A DNA stretch of 63,621 bases from Deltaproteobacteria bacterium (GCA_016192705.1 JACPTQ010000007.1:1-63621); one strand, 5' to 3'. Positions 1 to 9,271 are shown, counted from the first letter of the stretch. A program made the numbers and translations. Notes: a model not told the origin generated them from the letters alone.

Positions 1-106
1 GACTCACATTTCATGTCAGACCCGAGGACTTTCGCGAGCCGGAGCGAGCCCAAACCCCGCCCGTACCACGCAAAACTTGCCCGTTATTCGGGAATCAGGG
101 TCAATA

Positions 107-913
107 TTACGGGCTAAACGAGCAAGCGCTTGGGTCGGTGTCCCCGACGAGCGTGATGGAGGCGTCTTGCGCCTGAAATCGAGACCGGGCAAACGTTTTG
201 AGCGTTGCGAAGTGAGGCCCGGCGTCCCTCGGCGCGTAAACAAGGTCGAGAAACCCGCGGTCGCCCGGACCAAGAAACGCGCCGGTCCCCCCATCGACTC
301 GGAACTCGGCGGCGTTGGTCCCGCTGAGCTCGACGCGCTCGACGACCATCGATTCGCTGCCAAGGTTCGAAAACCACAACTTTGTGCTGTTCGCCGCGGT
401 CGAATCGCACCGCAGTAACCCGACCGAGCGGTCGACCGCGAAGTCGCCGGTCGCGCTGGCTGTTGAACCTTGACCGAGCCCAATCATAGTCATCGTGGAA
501 CTCCGATAACTTCCGCCCGCGTCGGGTACCGTGTACATCACATCCACGTTCGCAACAAAAACCCCGCGACCCGGCGATTTGAACTGGACGCCGAGCGTCG
601 TCGTCTCATTCGGCTGCAGCGTTATCGGATAATTGCCGACAAACGTGAATGGGTCGACACGGCCCAGGGCGGCGGCCGATGTGATCGTGGCGCCCGTAAC
701 CATTTCAGCGCGATTGCCCGTGTTTCGAACCGTGAACGTCTTTGTAAACGTTCCGTCCAGGCGAGTCAGTGGAAACGCAACCTCCAAAGTCCCGGTGCTC
801 AACCCCAGTTGGTCTGCGATCGACAAGCCGGTGCCGCACCCAGCGCCGCCGAGAATCGCCAAAACCAACGCACCACCAAGAACAATTCGTCGTGCCATCC
901 ATTTCTCGAGCAT
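107..913 (-). CDS. Secreted lipoprotein with choice-of-anchor/ASH-like domains
   Basis: About 268 aa. The N terminus is basic, then hydrophobic, and ends in a lipobox (L-G-G-A-G-C), so the mature protein is probably lipid-anchored. The body has repeating beta-rich segments with the pattern of FTKTFTVRNTGN and TTTLGVQFKSPGRG, typical of choice-of-anchor D / ASH immunoglobulin-like modules. These modules bind or scaffold, and no catalytic motif is visible. Three consecutive start codons occur (GTG 919, ATG 916, ATG 913). I chose 913 because a GGAG lies 5 nt upstream. It is divergent from the radical SAM gene at 1036. The 106 bases to its left show nothing recognisable. Confidence 0.75.
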   Translation of the reverse strand: MLEKWMARRIVLGGALVLAILGGAGCGTGLSIADQLGLSTGTLEVAFPLTRLDGTFTKTFTVRNTGNRAEMVTGATITSAAALGRVDPFTFVGNYPITLQPNETTTLGVQFKSPGRGVFVANVDVMYTVPDAGGSYRSSTMTMIGLGQGSTASATGDFAVDRSVGLLRCDSTAANSTKLWFSNLGSESMVVERVELSGTNAAEFRVDGGTGAFLGPGDRGFLDLVYAPRDAGPHFATLKTFARSRFQAQDASITLVGDTDPSACSFSP

Positions 914-1023
914 CATCACTCCACCCCGGCCATCGTTCGTACGCTATACAGAAAGTAGCATAAACTTCCGGCAAACTCTGGGCCGGGTCCGCCTGGCGCT
1001 TGCCTCCGTCGATGAACCTCCTG

Positions 1024-1029
1024 TAATCT
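1024..1029 (+). promoter_or_regulatory. Candidate -10 (TAATCT) placing a leaderless start
   Basis: TAATCT lies 6 nt before the ATG at 1036, with TTGCCT at 1000-1005 as a possible -35 (18-nt spacer). There is no Shine-Dalgarno before the ATG. If this is the promoter, transcription begins at or next to the start codon. Confidence 0.4.
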
Positions 1030-1035
1030 CACGAG

Positions 1036-2544
1036 ATGCCCAAGGATGGCTTTGACCAGCGCGAGGTTGCAAAACGAAGGCTTGCCGGCGAGCGCGGTTT
1101 CGTCGCGCCGACGGATGCGCCGACCCGCATTTGCCTCGGATACCCGAGCCCGTACGCCGTCGCGATGTCGTCGCTTGGGTTCCAGACGATTTTTCGGGAG
1201 CTCGGCGCACGCGACGACGTTTTGGTCGATCGCGCGTTTCTTCCAGATGACCGCGCGGCGATCGACGCCCTCAAGGCCGCGAGAGAACCGCTCGTGTCGT
1301 ACGCAACCCTACGCCGCGTCGCCGATTTTCCAATCGTCGCGCTGTCGTTCGCTTACGAGCTTGAGATCGGTGGACTCATTGATTTCCTTACGCTGTCTGG
1401 GATTCCCGTTCTTTCGACCGACCGCCGAAAGGGCGATCCGATCGTCGTCATCGGTGGTCCCATCACGTTCTCGAACCCGATCCCCCTTTCACCGTTTGCC
1501 GACGCCATTGTTTTCGGCGAGGCGGATCAGGCGATACACGGCGTTGTGGCTGCTGCGCAGTCGGGCGAATCACGCAACGCGAAGCTTGGTGCGCTCGCGA
1601 GGGTGCCTGGCGTTTTTATCCCCGCAAGGGGCCTGGTTCCGCCGCCCTGCCTCGCGGCCGATGATGCGCGGCTTCCCGCCTTCGCGTCGATCGTCACCGA
1701 CGAAACGGAACTCGCGGGGATGTTCCTTATCGAAGCCGAACGCGGCTGCCATCGCGGCTGCACGTATTGCGTCATGCGACGATCCACAAACGGCGGGATG
1801 CGCCTCGTCGCGCCCGAGCGCATCCTCGGGCTCATCCCGTGCGACGCGCGGCGCGTCGGTCTCGTGGGCGCTGCGGTTTCCGACCACCCGCGCATCTGCG
1901 ACATTTTGCGCGGCGTCGTCGATGCGGGTCGCGAGGTGAGCCTCTCGTCGCTTCGCGCGGATCGGTTGAACGCCGAATTCGTCGGCCTTCTCGCAAAGGG
2001 CGGCCACAAGACGCTCACGGTTGCTTCGGACGCGGCGAGCGAACGCCTCCGCGAAACGATTCAGCGCAAAATTCACGAGCGACATCTCATCCGCGCGGCA
2101 ACGCTGGCGCGCGACGCGAAAATGACGCGCCTCAAGACGTACATGATGGTGGGGCTCCCGGGCGAAACGCACGATGACATTGACGAACTCGTTCGCTTCA
2201 CTCGAGAGCTCGCGAAAATCCTTCCAGTCGCCATGGGGATCGCACCGTTTGTCGCGAAGCGAAACACACCTCTCGATGGTGCGCCGTTTGAGGCGATCGA
2301 CGCGATCGAAGAAAAACTCGCGACGATTCGGCGTGGACTCGCGGGGATCGCCGAGGTGCGCCCCACATCCGCACGCTGGGCTTACGTTGAATATCGCCTC
2401 GCGCAAGGAGGCCCCGAGGCGGGTCTCGCGGCGATGCGCGCGCACCAGGCCGGTGGCTCGTTCGCCGCGTACCGAAGTGCCTTTGACGAAAACTCGATCG
2501 CCGCACCGCGTCCCTTGCGTGTCGTGGGCGGGCGGTTAGAGTAG
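1036..2544 (+). CDS. B12-binding-type radical SAM protein
   Basis: 502 aa. The N-terminal part (about 30-190) contains the segment CLGYPSPYAVAMSSLGFQ, resembling the cobalamin-type Rossmann region of the B12-binding/radical SAM family (TIGR03960/YgiQ-like). The radical SAM core carries the 4Fe-4S motif C238-x3-C242-x2-C245 (ERGCHRGCTYC) and a later MVGLPGE segment typical of methylthiotransferase-like enzymes. It would cleave S-adenosylmethionine reductively; the substrate is not evident. The stop at 2544 is 4 bp before the next gene, so the two are probably cotranscribed. The family is clear but the reaction is not. Confidence 0.85.
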   Translation: MPKDGFDQREVAKRRLAGERGFVAPTDAPTRICLGYPSPYAVAMSSLGFQTIFRELGARDDVLVDRAFLPDDRAAIDALKAAREPLVSYATLRRVADFPIVALSFAYELEIGGLIDFLTLSGIPVLSTDRRKGDPIVVIGGPITFSNPIPLSPFADAIVFGEADQAIHGVVAAAQSGESRNAKLGALARVPGVFIPARGLVPPPCLAADDARLPAFASIVTDETELAGMFLIEAERGCHRGCTYCVMRRSTNGGMRLVAPERILGLIPCDARRVGLVGAAVSDHPRICDILRGVVDAGREVSLSSLRADRLNAEFVGLLAKGGHKTLTVASDAASERLRETIQRKIHERHLIRAATLARDAKMTRLKTYMMVGLPGETHDDIDELVRFTRELAKILPVAMGIAPFVAKRNTPLDGAPFEAIDAIEEKLATIRRGLAGIAEVRPTSARWAYVEYRLAQGGPEAGLAAMRAHQAGGSFAAYRSAFDENSIAAPRPLRVVGGRLE

Positions 2545-2548
2545 GCGT

Positions 2549-3535
2549 ATGAAAACGCTCGTTTCCGGTTTCGTTCACACGCCCGGCCTTCATTGCGGGT
2601 CGACGGCGATGGCCGACCTTCTAAACTTCAAGGGGATTGCCGTCTCGGAACCGATGGCGTTTGGTCTCGGAAGCGGCGCCGACTTTTATTATTTCGACAC
2701 ACCCGGTATGAAGCCGTCTGCGTGGCTGTCGGGGCGCAGCGGATCATTCGAAGACGACCTCTGCGCAACGCTCGGCCTGGCCTACCGCGAGTTTTTTGAC
2801 AAGAGCTCGGATGCCGCCTGGGAACGCGCGCGCGCGCGCATCGACGCCGGTGAGCCGCTCTCCGTGCAGGCGGACGTGCGCTACCTCGACTACTACGCGA
2901 CGGACACGCACTTCAACGGGCACCGCCTCATTCTCGCGGGGTACGACGACGACGGGGTGTACGTTGCCGATACACACTTCGAAGGGCTTCAGCGGCTCCC
3001 GAAAGAGTCGTTTGCCAAGGCGCGTGGCTCGCGCGTCCCGCCATCGTTCGGCGGCCCAAACGCGTGGTGGGAAGTCGAAACGCCCGCCGCACCCCTTGCC
3101 ATTACGCGAGAACACGTCGCGCGCGCTGTGCACCATGCCGCGGCGCGTTTCTTTGAAGGCCCAACGGGTTTCAACGGTGAGCCCGGATTTAGCCTGTTCA
3201 TCGCCGGGCTTCCGAATTGGACCGCGCTCCCGGACGCCGCGTGGTGCGCGCGGTTCGCGTATCAGTGCATTGAAAAGCGCGGCACGGGCGGCGGCTGTTT
3301 TCGAACGCTTTACGCGCGGTTCCTTGACGAAGCCGCGATGAATTTCAACGACCGCGATTTCCAGCGTCTCGCCGCGCTCGCCCACGAAGCCTCGGCCAAA
3401 TGGACTCTGCTCGCGCGCGCCTTCAAATCCGCGTCAGAAGAGACGTCACCCGATTTCGCGGCGCTCGTCCCGCACGCCCGCGCCATGTTCGACGCCGAGC
3501 GCAAACTCGCCGACCTGTCGCTCACGACCAGATAA
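2549..3535 (+). CDS. BtrH N-terminal / DUF4872 protein
   Basis: 328 aa. The first about 135 residues match the BtrH N-terminal (papain-like cysteine peptidase/acyltransferase fold) family. The candidate nucleophile Cys16 lies in the segment LHCGSTAMADLL, and a later HRLILAGYDDDGVYVADTH could supply the histidine and acid. The C-terminal half fits DUF4872. BtrH in butirosin biosynthesis transfers an acyl group from a carrier protein; proteins with this pair of domains in other genomes are mostly uncharacterised. It follows the radical SAM gene by 4 bp and ends 12 bp from the convergent kamA-like gene. Confidence 0.75.
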   Translation: MKTLVSGFVHTPGLHCGSTAMADLLNFKGIAVSEPMAFGLGSGADFYYFDTPGMKPSAWLSGRSGSFEDDLCATLGLAYREFFDKSSDAAWERARARIDAGEPLSVQADVRYLDYYATDTHFNGHRLILAGYDDDGVYVADTHFEGLQRLPKESFAKARGSRVPPSFGGPNAWWEVETPAAPLAITREHVARAVHHAAARFFEGPTGFNGEPGFSLFIAGLPNWTALPDAAWCARFAYQCIEKRGTGGGCFRTLYARFLDEAAMNFNDRDFQRLAALAHEASAKWTLLARAFKSASEETSPDFAALVPHARAMFDAERKLADLSLTTR

Positions 3536-3547
3536 AACTGGAATGCC

Positions 3548-4870
3548 TCAACGCGCGGCGGCGTTGAGCGCGTCGGCGATCATGATGCGCTGCTCATCGG
3601 GGCTCGCCCAGCGCTTTTGCCCCTCGTCGCCAAGCAAATGAATCGGATCGAAATAGATGAAGTGTCTCCCCGGTCGAACGGTTGGGCTTGAGTAAACCGA
3701 AATCCCCGTCGCGCGATCGTAGAACTCATACGAGTGGACGTCGCGCTTCCCGCCGCCACCCGGCGCGTCGACCGCGAAGATCGGCGTGTTGAAGCCGCCC
3801 GTCGTTCCGCGCACGTGCTTTTCGAGCCGAACCGCCGCGGAAACCGTTGTCCGCAAATCCTCGACACCGCGCACAAGATCGTGAACGTAGACGTAATACG
3901 GATGGACGTTCATGAAGGCGAGCTTCTTAATGAGAAGCTGCATCGTGTCGACGGAGTCGTTCACGCCGCGTTGCAACACCGATTGATTGCGGACGACGAT
4001 GCCGCGCTCAAAGAGCCTGTCCATCGCTGCGCGCGAAATCGCTGTGATTTCGTTCGGATGATTGAAGTGCGTGTGCACGACGACGTCTTTATGAATCTTT
4101 CGCCCCGCGTCCACGACGCGCGTGAGCGCATCGACCCATTCGGTGTCACTCAGGATTTTCTGCGGCATCACGGCCGGCCCCTTCGTCGCGAACCGCATCC
4201 GCCGAATGTTCTCCATCCCGAGAAGCGTCATCCCGATCCGCTCAAGGTCGCGCGCGCGCAAGTTAAACGCGTCACCGCCCGAAATCACGATGTCCTCAAG
4301 CGCGGGTGTTCGCGCAATGTAATCGAACGCCTTTTGCCACCGCTCTTCGTCGAGCCCCAGCGGAACTTTTTCGACCTCCTCCGTGTCGATGCCGACCGCG
4401 TAACTCCGCGTGCAAAAGCGGCAATAAACCGGGCACGTGTTGAGCGGCAAAAAAAGCGCCTTGTCGGGATATCGGTGCGTGAGCCCCGGAACGGGCGCGT
4501 CGGCCTGCTCGTTCAGCGAATCGAGCCCGAGTTTCGGGTGGTCGGGACGCATGCGCGATTTTACGGGGACAAACTGGATGCGGAGCGGGTCGTCGTAAGG
4601 CGCGTCCCAGTTGATGAGGCTCAAAATGTACGGCGAAACGCGAATGCTCATGGTCGAGCGCAGAAGGCCGTCGCGAACATCGGCGATGAACGCTTCCGAC
4701 ACGACGCCCTTGAGGGTCGCGAAGAGTTTTTCGCTGTTTGTGACCGAGTTTTTCGCTTGCCACCGGTAATCCAAAAAGTCGCTCTCGCGCACATCGCGGT
4801 ACGCCGGGATTTTTTGCCAAAAGGGGCCCTCGAGAAACTCGCGATGCGCCAAGAGGTTTCGATTGTTCAT
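3548..4870 (-). CDS. kamA: KamA-family radical SAM aminomutase (lysine 2,3-aminomutase-like)
   Basis: 440 aa. It carries the KamA-family 4Fe-4S motif CPVYCRFC (C-x3-C-x2-C near residues 145-152), then SGGDAF, and the HTHFNHPNEIT block typical of PLP-dependent lysine 2,3-aminomutases. The usual reaction moves the alpha-amino group of lysine to the beta carbon; glutamate 2,3-aminomutase is an alternative. EpmB is shorter and less likely. The start at 4870 (MNNRN) was chosen over the GTG/ATG at 4912 because the preceding 14 codons are not family-like. No beta-lysine acetyltransferase (AblB) or EF-P gene lies next to it. Confidence 0.85.
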   Translation of the reverse strand: MNNRNLLAHREFLEGPFWQKIPAYRDVRESDFLDYRWQAKNSVTNSEKLFATLKGVVSEAFIADVRDGLLRSTMSIRVSPYILSLINWDAPYDDPLRIQFVPVKSRMRPDHPKLGLDSLNEQADAPVPGLTHRYPDKALFLPLNTCPVYCRFCTRSYAVGIDTEEVEKVPLGLDEERWQKAFDYIARTPALEDIVISGGDAFNLRARDLERIGMTLLGMENIRRMRFATKGPAVMPQKILSDTEWVDALTRVVDAGRKIHKDVVVHTHFNHPNEITAISRAAMDRLFERGIVVRNQSVLQRGVNDSVDTMQLLIKKLAFMNVHPYYVYVHDLVRGVEDLRTTVSAAVRLEKHVRGTTGGFNTPIFAVDAPGGGGKRDVHSYEFYDRATGISVYSSPTVRPGRHFIYFDPIHLLGDEGQKRWASPDEQRIMIADALNAAAR

Positions 4871-4908
4871 CGAAAAAAAGCTACCACAACGCGGCGACGT
4901 AAAACATG

Positions 4909-5250
4909 TCAACGAACATACGTAATCGGCTCAACGATCGCGGCGGCGTATTCGTCGCCCGCGGACTTGACGGCCGAAAGGAGCGCCGCGCGCGAAACCC
5001 GCTCTTTGCGCCCCACGAGCACGGTTGCAATCTTTTTTGTGAGGTCGACGTGCGCAAAACCAACACCCGAAACCTCGCGCAGCGACTTCGTGAGTTTCCC
5101 GACGCAGACCGCGCACGTCATTCCGGTCACCTGAAGTTCGATTTTCGCGGGGCCCGTTATTTCGTCGGGCGTCGTTTCTTTCGGACAGGCCGCGAAGACA
5201 AGGGCGAGCGCCGCCAAAATCGACGCACCGATGTGAACAACACGTCTCAT
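4909..5250 (-). CDS. HMA-domain lipoprotein (heavy-metal-binding)
   Basis: 113 aa. It has a short signal ending in A-L-V-F-A-A-C (lipobox), then one heavy-metal-associated domain with the metal-binding motif GMTCAVC and the usual beta-alpha-beta continuation (SGVGFAHVDLTKKIATV). Such domains bind Cu(I), Zn(II) or Hg(II) through the two cysteines. Lipid anchoring places it in the cell envelope rather than in a P-type ATPase. The start ATG at 5250 overlaps the stop of the upstream gene by 4 bp (ATGA), so it is the third gene of a DUF4159 / VWA / HMA operon. Confidence 0.8.
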   Translation of the reverse strand: MRRVVHIGASILAALALVFAACPKETTPDEITGPAKIELQVTGMTCAVCVGKLTKSLREVSGVGFAHVDLTKKIATVLVGRKERVSRAALLSAVKSAGDEYAAAIVEPITYVR

Positions 5251-7502
5251 GCGAGCGCGTGCCTCCGCCGAAGCGTCCACTCGCCGGCGAGCGCGCCGAT
5301 GATGATGAGGAGAACGACGATGTTGTCCCAAAGGTCAATGCGCTCCTCGCGTTCGATGCGCGTCACGCGCGGTGGCACACGGGGAAACGACGCGGGAAGC
5401 GAATCGCCGGCCCGAAGCGCAAGGCCTCCCGTCTCGGCCGCGAGGGCGGTAAGAAGCGCGGCGTTCGCTCGCGTTTCAGCCATCTCGTCGCCAAGCGACG
5501 CCACAACAAACGCCGTTTCAGCCGATTCACCGGCGACATCGGTCGACGTTGCGACGACACGACACGCGCCCTCGGGCAGCGCGCCAAGGTCTATTTCCGC
5601 TTGACCCGACTCTTTGGTCACCGCGTCGTGCATGATCTTTCGCGCCCCGCACGTGACATCGACGTGCGCAGCGCCGCGTTTCATCGGTGCGTGCGATTCA
5701 TCAAAAAGCCGAACGTTCACGCGCACGGCCGAACCGGGATTCACGGTGTCCTCAGGAACTTCGACCTGGATTCGTTTGAGCGTCGGGTCTTTCGTGAGCC
5801 ACCGGAGTGCGTTTGACCAAAAGCCGACGTAAGCGCTTCGGGCCTGCGCGCGCTCCGACGCGAGAAAATCCCACTGCCACGTCGAATCGGTCGCGATGGC
5901 GAGAACACGACCGCGCTTCGCTTCGCCCGCAACAACGATGGGGCGCCGCGTCGCTCCGTGCTCGGCCACAACGATGCCACCCGGCTTGGCCGTCACGAAG
6001 TTCAGCCCCTCGAGTCCCGGCAGCGCATCCCAGAGCGCGGCGTTTTGCTGCGGGTCAACGACGACGCGCATGAGCGGGTGTCGCCGCCCCTCGAGCGTCA
6101 AACGCGCCTTCACCTCCGCGACATCATACGTCGCGCTCGGCGCCGTGCCGTTTTGCATCGCGACCGGCATCACCTCTTCGATCGGCGTCCCCGCGTAACC
6201 GCCCGCGCCAAAACTTTGATCACCGCCCATCATCACAAACGCTCCGCCCTCAAGAATAAACGATCGAATCCGCGGCAAATAGCGCTGCATATCGTATGGC
6301 CGAAAATCAAAATTCTGAAAAACGACGATGTCGAACGATTTGAGCGCCGTCGTGAACAGCTCGTCGGTTGGAAACGGAATGAGCGAAAGCTCGTTGGGCG
6401 GTGCAAGTTGTAAGTCGGTCGGCGTTCGCAAAATAAAAAAAGAAATGAGGTCGATGCTCGGGTTTTGTTTCATGAGTTGGCGAAAGAAGCGCTCGTCCCA
6501 CGAGGGACGCCCGGCGACTTGAAGCAATCGAATCTTGTCGCGGACGACGCGCACGGCAAACGTATGTGTGTTGTTTGTCGTGACCGATTCGCCACGCAGC
6601 TTCGAGACGTCGACGGTGTAAAGCGAAACACCAACGGCCGACGGCGCAATCGTGAACTTGACGGTCTCGCGGCTTGCACCCGCCTTCAGCGTGAGCACGC
6701 GTTCGCCGGCGAGTCGCCCATCGTGCGTCAGGGTCACGCGCAACGTTGTTTTCGGAATCGCGGTTGCCGACACGTCGACTTCGACCGTCGCCTCGTTGTG
6801 AACAAAAAGGAGCGGGTCGCGGCGAACCGCGGCGATGGCGAGGTCGGGCGTGTCGTTCGATTCGGCCACGTTGACCGTTGTCACGGGCGCGCCAAGCGAT
6901 TTCAGGAAATCGACCGACTCGGCATCCAACTTCGCGTCGACGACGGCCTTCCAGTCCGCGTTGTCGCGCCCATCGGACACGAGAATCACGGCCGCAAGCG
7001 GTGCGCGTTCATGCCCCTCGCGCAGCTTTGACAGCGCATGGCGAATTCGCGTCCGGCGGCCCTTGGGTTCGACCAGGCGAACCCTTTCGTCGGTTGACGG
7101 CGCGAGCTCCTCTGAAAACGTGAAGTACTCCGTTCGAACGTCCGGCGCGAGCGCGGCGAGAGTCCCGTGCGCACGGCCGAGAAACGAACGCGCCTTTTCG
7201 ATTCGACGGTCGATGGCGAGACTTTCGGACGAATCGACAAGAATCGCGATAACCCCCGGCGTTCGCGCAACGCTTTGGCGCGCGAGCGTCGGCTGAAACA
7301 CCAAGACGACCGCGCCAACGATCGCCACAAATCGCAGCGCGAAGAGCGCGCCCCGCATCCGCGACGAAAGCCGCCGCGAGCCACGAAGGTTAAGCGCCAA
7401 AACCGCGATCGCGACGATGACGACAAGGGCGATGGCCCAGGGCGGCAAATCGGCGCCCAGCCGCAGCGTCGATTCCTTGACGATTTGCGGCGCCGTTGTC
7501 AT
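5247..7502 (-). CDS. Large membrane protein with VWA-like and glutamine-amidotransferase-like domains
   Basis: 751 aa. Two N-terminal transmembrane helices (about 18-36 and 52-72) are followed by a VWA-like domain starting near residue 82 (GVIAILVDSSES, a MIDAS-like DxSxS). A class I glutamine-amidotransferase-like fold follows, with FVMMGGDQSFGAGGY near 420-435, beta-sandwich segments and a C-terminal helix. The amidotransferase nucleophile is not evident, so the domain is probably structural. This architecture usually sits in BatA/DUF58/MoxR gene sets. The start at 7502 overlaps the DUF4159 stop by 4 bp and excludes 51 low-quality upstream codons. Confidence 0.8.
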   Translation of the reverse strand: MTTAPQIVKESTLRLGADLPPWAIALVVIVAIAVLALNLRGSRRLSSRMRGALFALRFVAIVGAVVLVFQPTLARQSVARTPGVIAILVDSSESLAIDRRIEKARSFLGRAHGTLAALAPDVRTEYFTFSEELAPSTDERVRLVEPKGRRTRIRHALSKLREGHERAPLAAVILVSDGRDNADWKAVVDAKLDAESVDFLKSLGAPVTTVNVAESNDTPDLAIAAVRRDPLLFVHNEATVEVDVSATAIPKTTLRVTLTHDGRLAGERVLTLKAGASRETVKFTIAPSAVGVSLYTVDVSKLRGESVTTNNTHTFAVRVVRDKIRLLQVAGRPSWDERFFRQLMKQNPSIDLISFFILRTPTDLQLAPPNELSLIPFPTDELFTTALKSFDIVVFQNFDFRPYDMQRYLPRIRSFILEGGAFVMMGGDQSFGAGGYAGTPIEEVMPVAMQNGTAPSATYDVAEVKARLTLEGRRHPLMRVVVDPQQNAALWDALPGLEGLNFVTAKPGGIVVAEHGATRRPIVVAGEAKRGRVLAIATDSTWQWDFLASERAQARSAYVGFWSNALRWLTKDPTLKRIQVEVPEDTVNPGSAVRVNVRLFDESHAPMKRGAAHVDVTCGARKIMHDAVTKESGQAEIDLGALPEGACRVVATSTDVAGESAETAFVVASLGDEMAETRANAALLTALAAETGGLALRAGDSLPASFPRVPPRVTRIEREERIDLWDNIVVLLIIIGALAGEWTLRRRHALA

Positions 7503-8272
7503 GGGGCGTATGGGGTTCGGCGTTTCAAAATGAGCGGCACGTGGACCTGATCGCGTTTGTAGTCGAGGCAAAGCGCGTACATGACGACGTTGACGCCGAA
7601 ACGAAACGCCATTTCGCGTTGACGGTCGCCGCCGGGGACAACGTCGAACATCCATCGCCCAACGTTGTCGCGCGACCAGGCGCCCCCCGCATCGTTTCGG
7701 GAGTAAACAACAACGGTGCGTTCGTCGATGTCGACGCCATAAAGCTCGGGGTCGGTGTCGACGCGGCCAACCGCGTTATTCAATAAATAAAACGACTTAT
7801 ACATAACGTGATCGCGCGGCAGCGCGGTGAGCGGATGATCGGGATTAAAGACGCGCTTAAGCTCGCGACGGACCGAAGCGTCAAACGCGCTGTCTTGCGT
7901 CCCCGTTGCGTCGTCGACGAAGAGAAACCCGCCGCGCGATAAGTAGCGTCGCAAGTTTGCGACTTCATCGCTCGACCACGGCGTAAACGCGTCGTCGCCC
8001 GTGAGGTAAAGAAACGGCGTTCGAAAAAGCGCCGCGTCGCGGAGCGTGACAACCGGCTCCTTCGCGCGCGATTCGATGCTCGTGCGCTTCGTGACTTCCC
8101 ACAAGAGCCGCCGCGCCGCAAGCGGCCGCACGTCCCAGTTGCCGCCCGCGTATCGCAGGCGCGCCATCGAAAACTTCGCGCCATCGCCGAGCGCCGCCGC
8201 GCGTCGCGCAACCACAAACGCGAGACCAGCCGCCGACCCCGCAAGAAACCCGCGCCGCGACAGTTCCCACAT
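7499..8272 (-). CDS. DUF4159 protein with Tat signal
   Basis: 257 aa from the chosen start. It opens with a twin-arginine signal (SRRGFLAGSAAG), so it is exported folded. The remainder matches DUF4159 (RYAGGNWDVRP, then FLYLTGDDAF and GGFLFVDDATG), a flavodoxin/GATase-like domain usually encoded beside BatA/VWA membrane proteins. That is the case here, with a 4-bp overlap to the next gene. Starts at 8284 and 8281 also exist; 8272 is preferred because TATGAT lies 7 nt upstream and would leave the mRNA leaderless. It is first in the three-gene operon. The function is unknown. Confidence 0.8.
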   Translation of the reverse strand: MWELSRRGFLAGSAAGLAFVVARRAAALGDGAKFSMARLRYAGGNWDVRPLAARRLLWEVTKRTSIESRAKEPVVTLRDAALFRTPFLYLTGDDAFTPWSSDEVANLRRYLSRGGFLFVDDATGTQDSAFDASVRRELKRVFNPDHPLTALPRDHVMYKSFYLLNNAVGRVDTDPELYGVDIDERTVVVYSRNDAGGAWSRDNVGRWMFDVVPGGDRQREMAFRFGVNVVMYALCLDYKRDQVHVPLILKRRTPYAP

Positions 8273-8302
8273 CGCCCACATCATACCGCGACAGCCCGGG
8301 GT

Positions 8303-8331
8303 TTGACGTATCGATCGCTGACCCTGATAAT
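8303..8331 (+). promoter_or_regulatory. Sigma-70-type promoter for the outer-membrane barrel gene
   Basis: TTGACG (8303-8308) and GATAAT (8326-8331) are separated by exactly 17 nt, each matching consensus at five of six positions. The predicted transcription start is near 8338, leaving a leader of about 15 nt with GGAGG at 8343-8347 before the ATG at 8353. Confidence 0.65.
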
Positions 8332-8352
8332 CACGTCTAAATGGAGGCTCGC

Positions 8353-9258
8353 ATGATTTTTACGCTGCGCCTGATTCCGCTGTCGCTCCTTTTCGTGACC
8401 GGTCTATCGTTTGCGCAGGAGACAAAACCGACGCCCGCGCCCGGTTTGCCGCCGTCGGCAACGCCCGAAACAAAACCGGACGAGAAAAAGCCCGAAGAAA
8501 AAAAAGAAGCGGCAGCGACGCCAGCCGTGAAACCAGAGGAGAAGAAACCCGAGACCAAGCCGGAAGAAAAGGAAGAACCGAAAAAGAAAAAAGAGGAAGA
8601 CAAAGACTACTCGTCGATTATCGGCCTCGCCGGGTATTTCGGTTTCCAAGTCCCGCTTTCGGCGTACATCAATGACCTCAAGAATTTGCCGACCGACACC
8701 GCCGGATCGACGTACACCATCACCGACCTAAAAAATAAAATCGGCTTCGCGATGACGCTCGCCCTGAAGTTGTCCAACTGGGAATTTCAGTACAACTGGC
8801 TCGTTGCGCCGCTCGACACCCTCAACTTCACGCCCTCGCCCGTCACGGTGAACGGCACCACGTACACGTCGCCCAAAGACATGTCGGCCGAAGACGCGTA
8901 TCAATTCCATTCATTCACGGCGGCCTACAAAATCTATTTTACGAGCGGCCAAGTTCGCCCCTACCTTTCGCCACACCTCGGCATCGCTTTCGTAAAACCG
9001 GGCGCCAAGGCGTCGACGTTCTTACCCGGAGCCGAATTCGGCATGGGGCTCGGCACCGACATCCACTTGACGAAGGGCGTCGCGCTTTCCCTCATCATTC
9101 GTTACCGCTTCTTCATCACGCGTAACCCGAACGAGTCCGAAGCGCAAAACGCCTTTTTGTCGAGTGGAACGATCCCGACCGCCAATGACATCTTCTCAAG
9201 CTTCATTGAGACGGGCTCTTTCTTGACGATCCAGGCCGGTCTCGCCTTCCAGCTGTAG
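8353..9258 (+). CDS. Outer-membrane beta-barrel protein with Lys/Glu/Pro-rich linker
   Basis: 301 aa. A signal peptide (LSLLFVTGLSFA-QE) is followed by a low-complexity linker of about 65 residues rich in K, E, P and T (roughly 25-85). A barrel-like domain then has alternating hydrophobic strands and ends in LTIQAGLAFQL, with a C-terminal aromatic/hydrophobic strand as in outer-membrane proteins. The charged linker could span the periplasm or touch peptidoglycan. Start: ATG 8353 has GGAGG at ideal spacing, while the upstream ATG at 8341 contains that GGAGG inside its own codons. The specific function is not recognised. Confidence 0.75.
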   Translation: MIFTLRLIPLSLLFVTGLSFAQETKPTPAPGLPPSATPETKPDEKKPEEKKEAAATPAVKPEEKKPETKPEEKEEPKKKKEEDKDYSSIIGLAGYFGFQVPLSAYINDLKNLPTDTAGSTYTITDLKNKIGFAMTLALKLSNWEFQYNWLVAPLDTLNFTPSPVTVNGTTYTSPKDMSAEDAYQFHSFTAAYKIYFTSGQVRPYLSPHLGIAFVKPGAKASTFLPGAEFGMGLGTDIHLTKGVALSLIIRYRFFITRNPNESEAQNAFLSSGTIPTANDIFSSFIETGSFLTIQAGLAFQL

Positions 9259-9271
9259 TTCGCGTGGCGTC

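Noticed and set aside
1-106. Left-edge gene remnant
   Set aside because: No frame with recognisable motif; too short to support a call.
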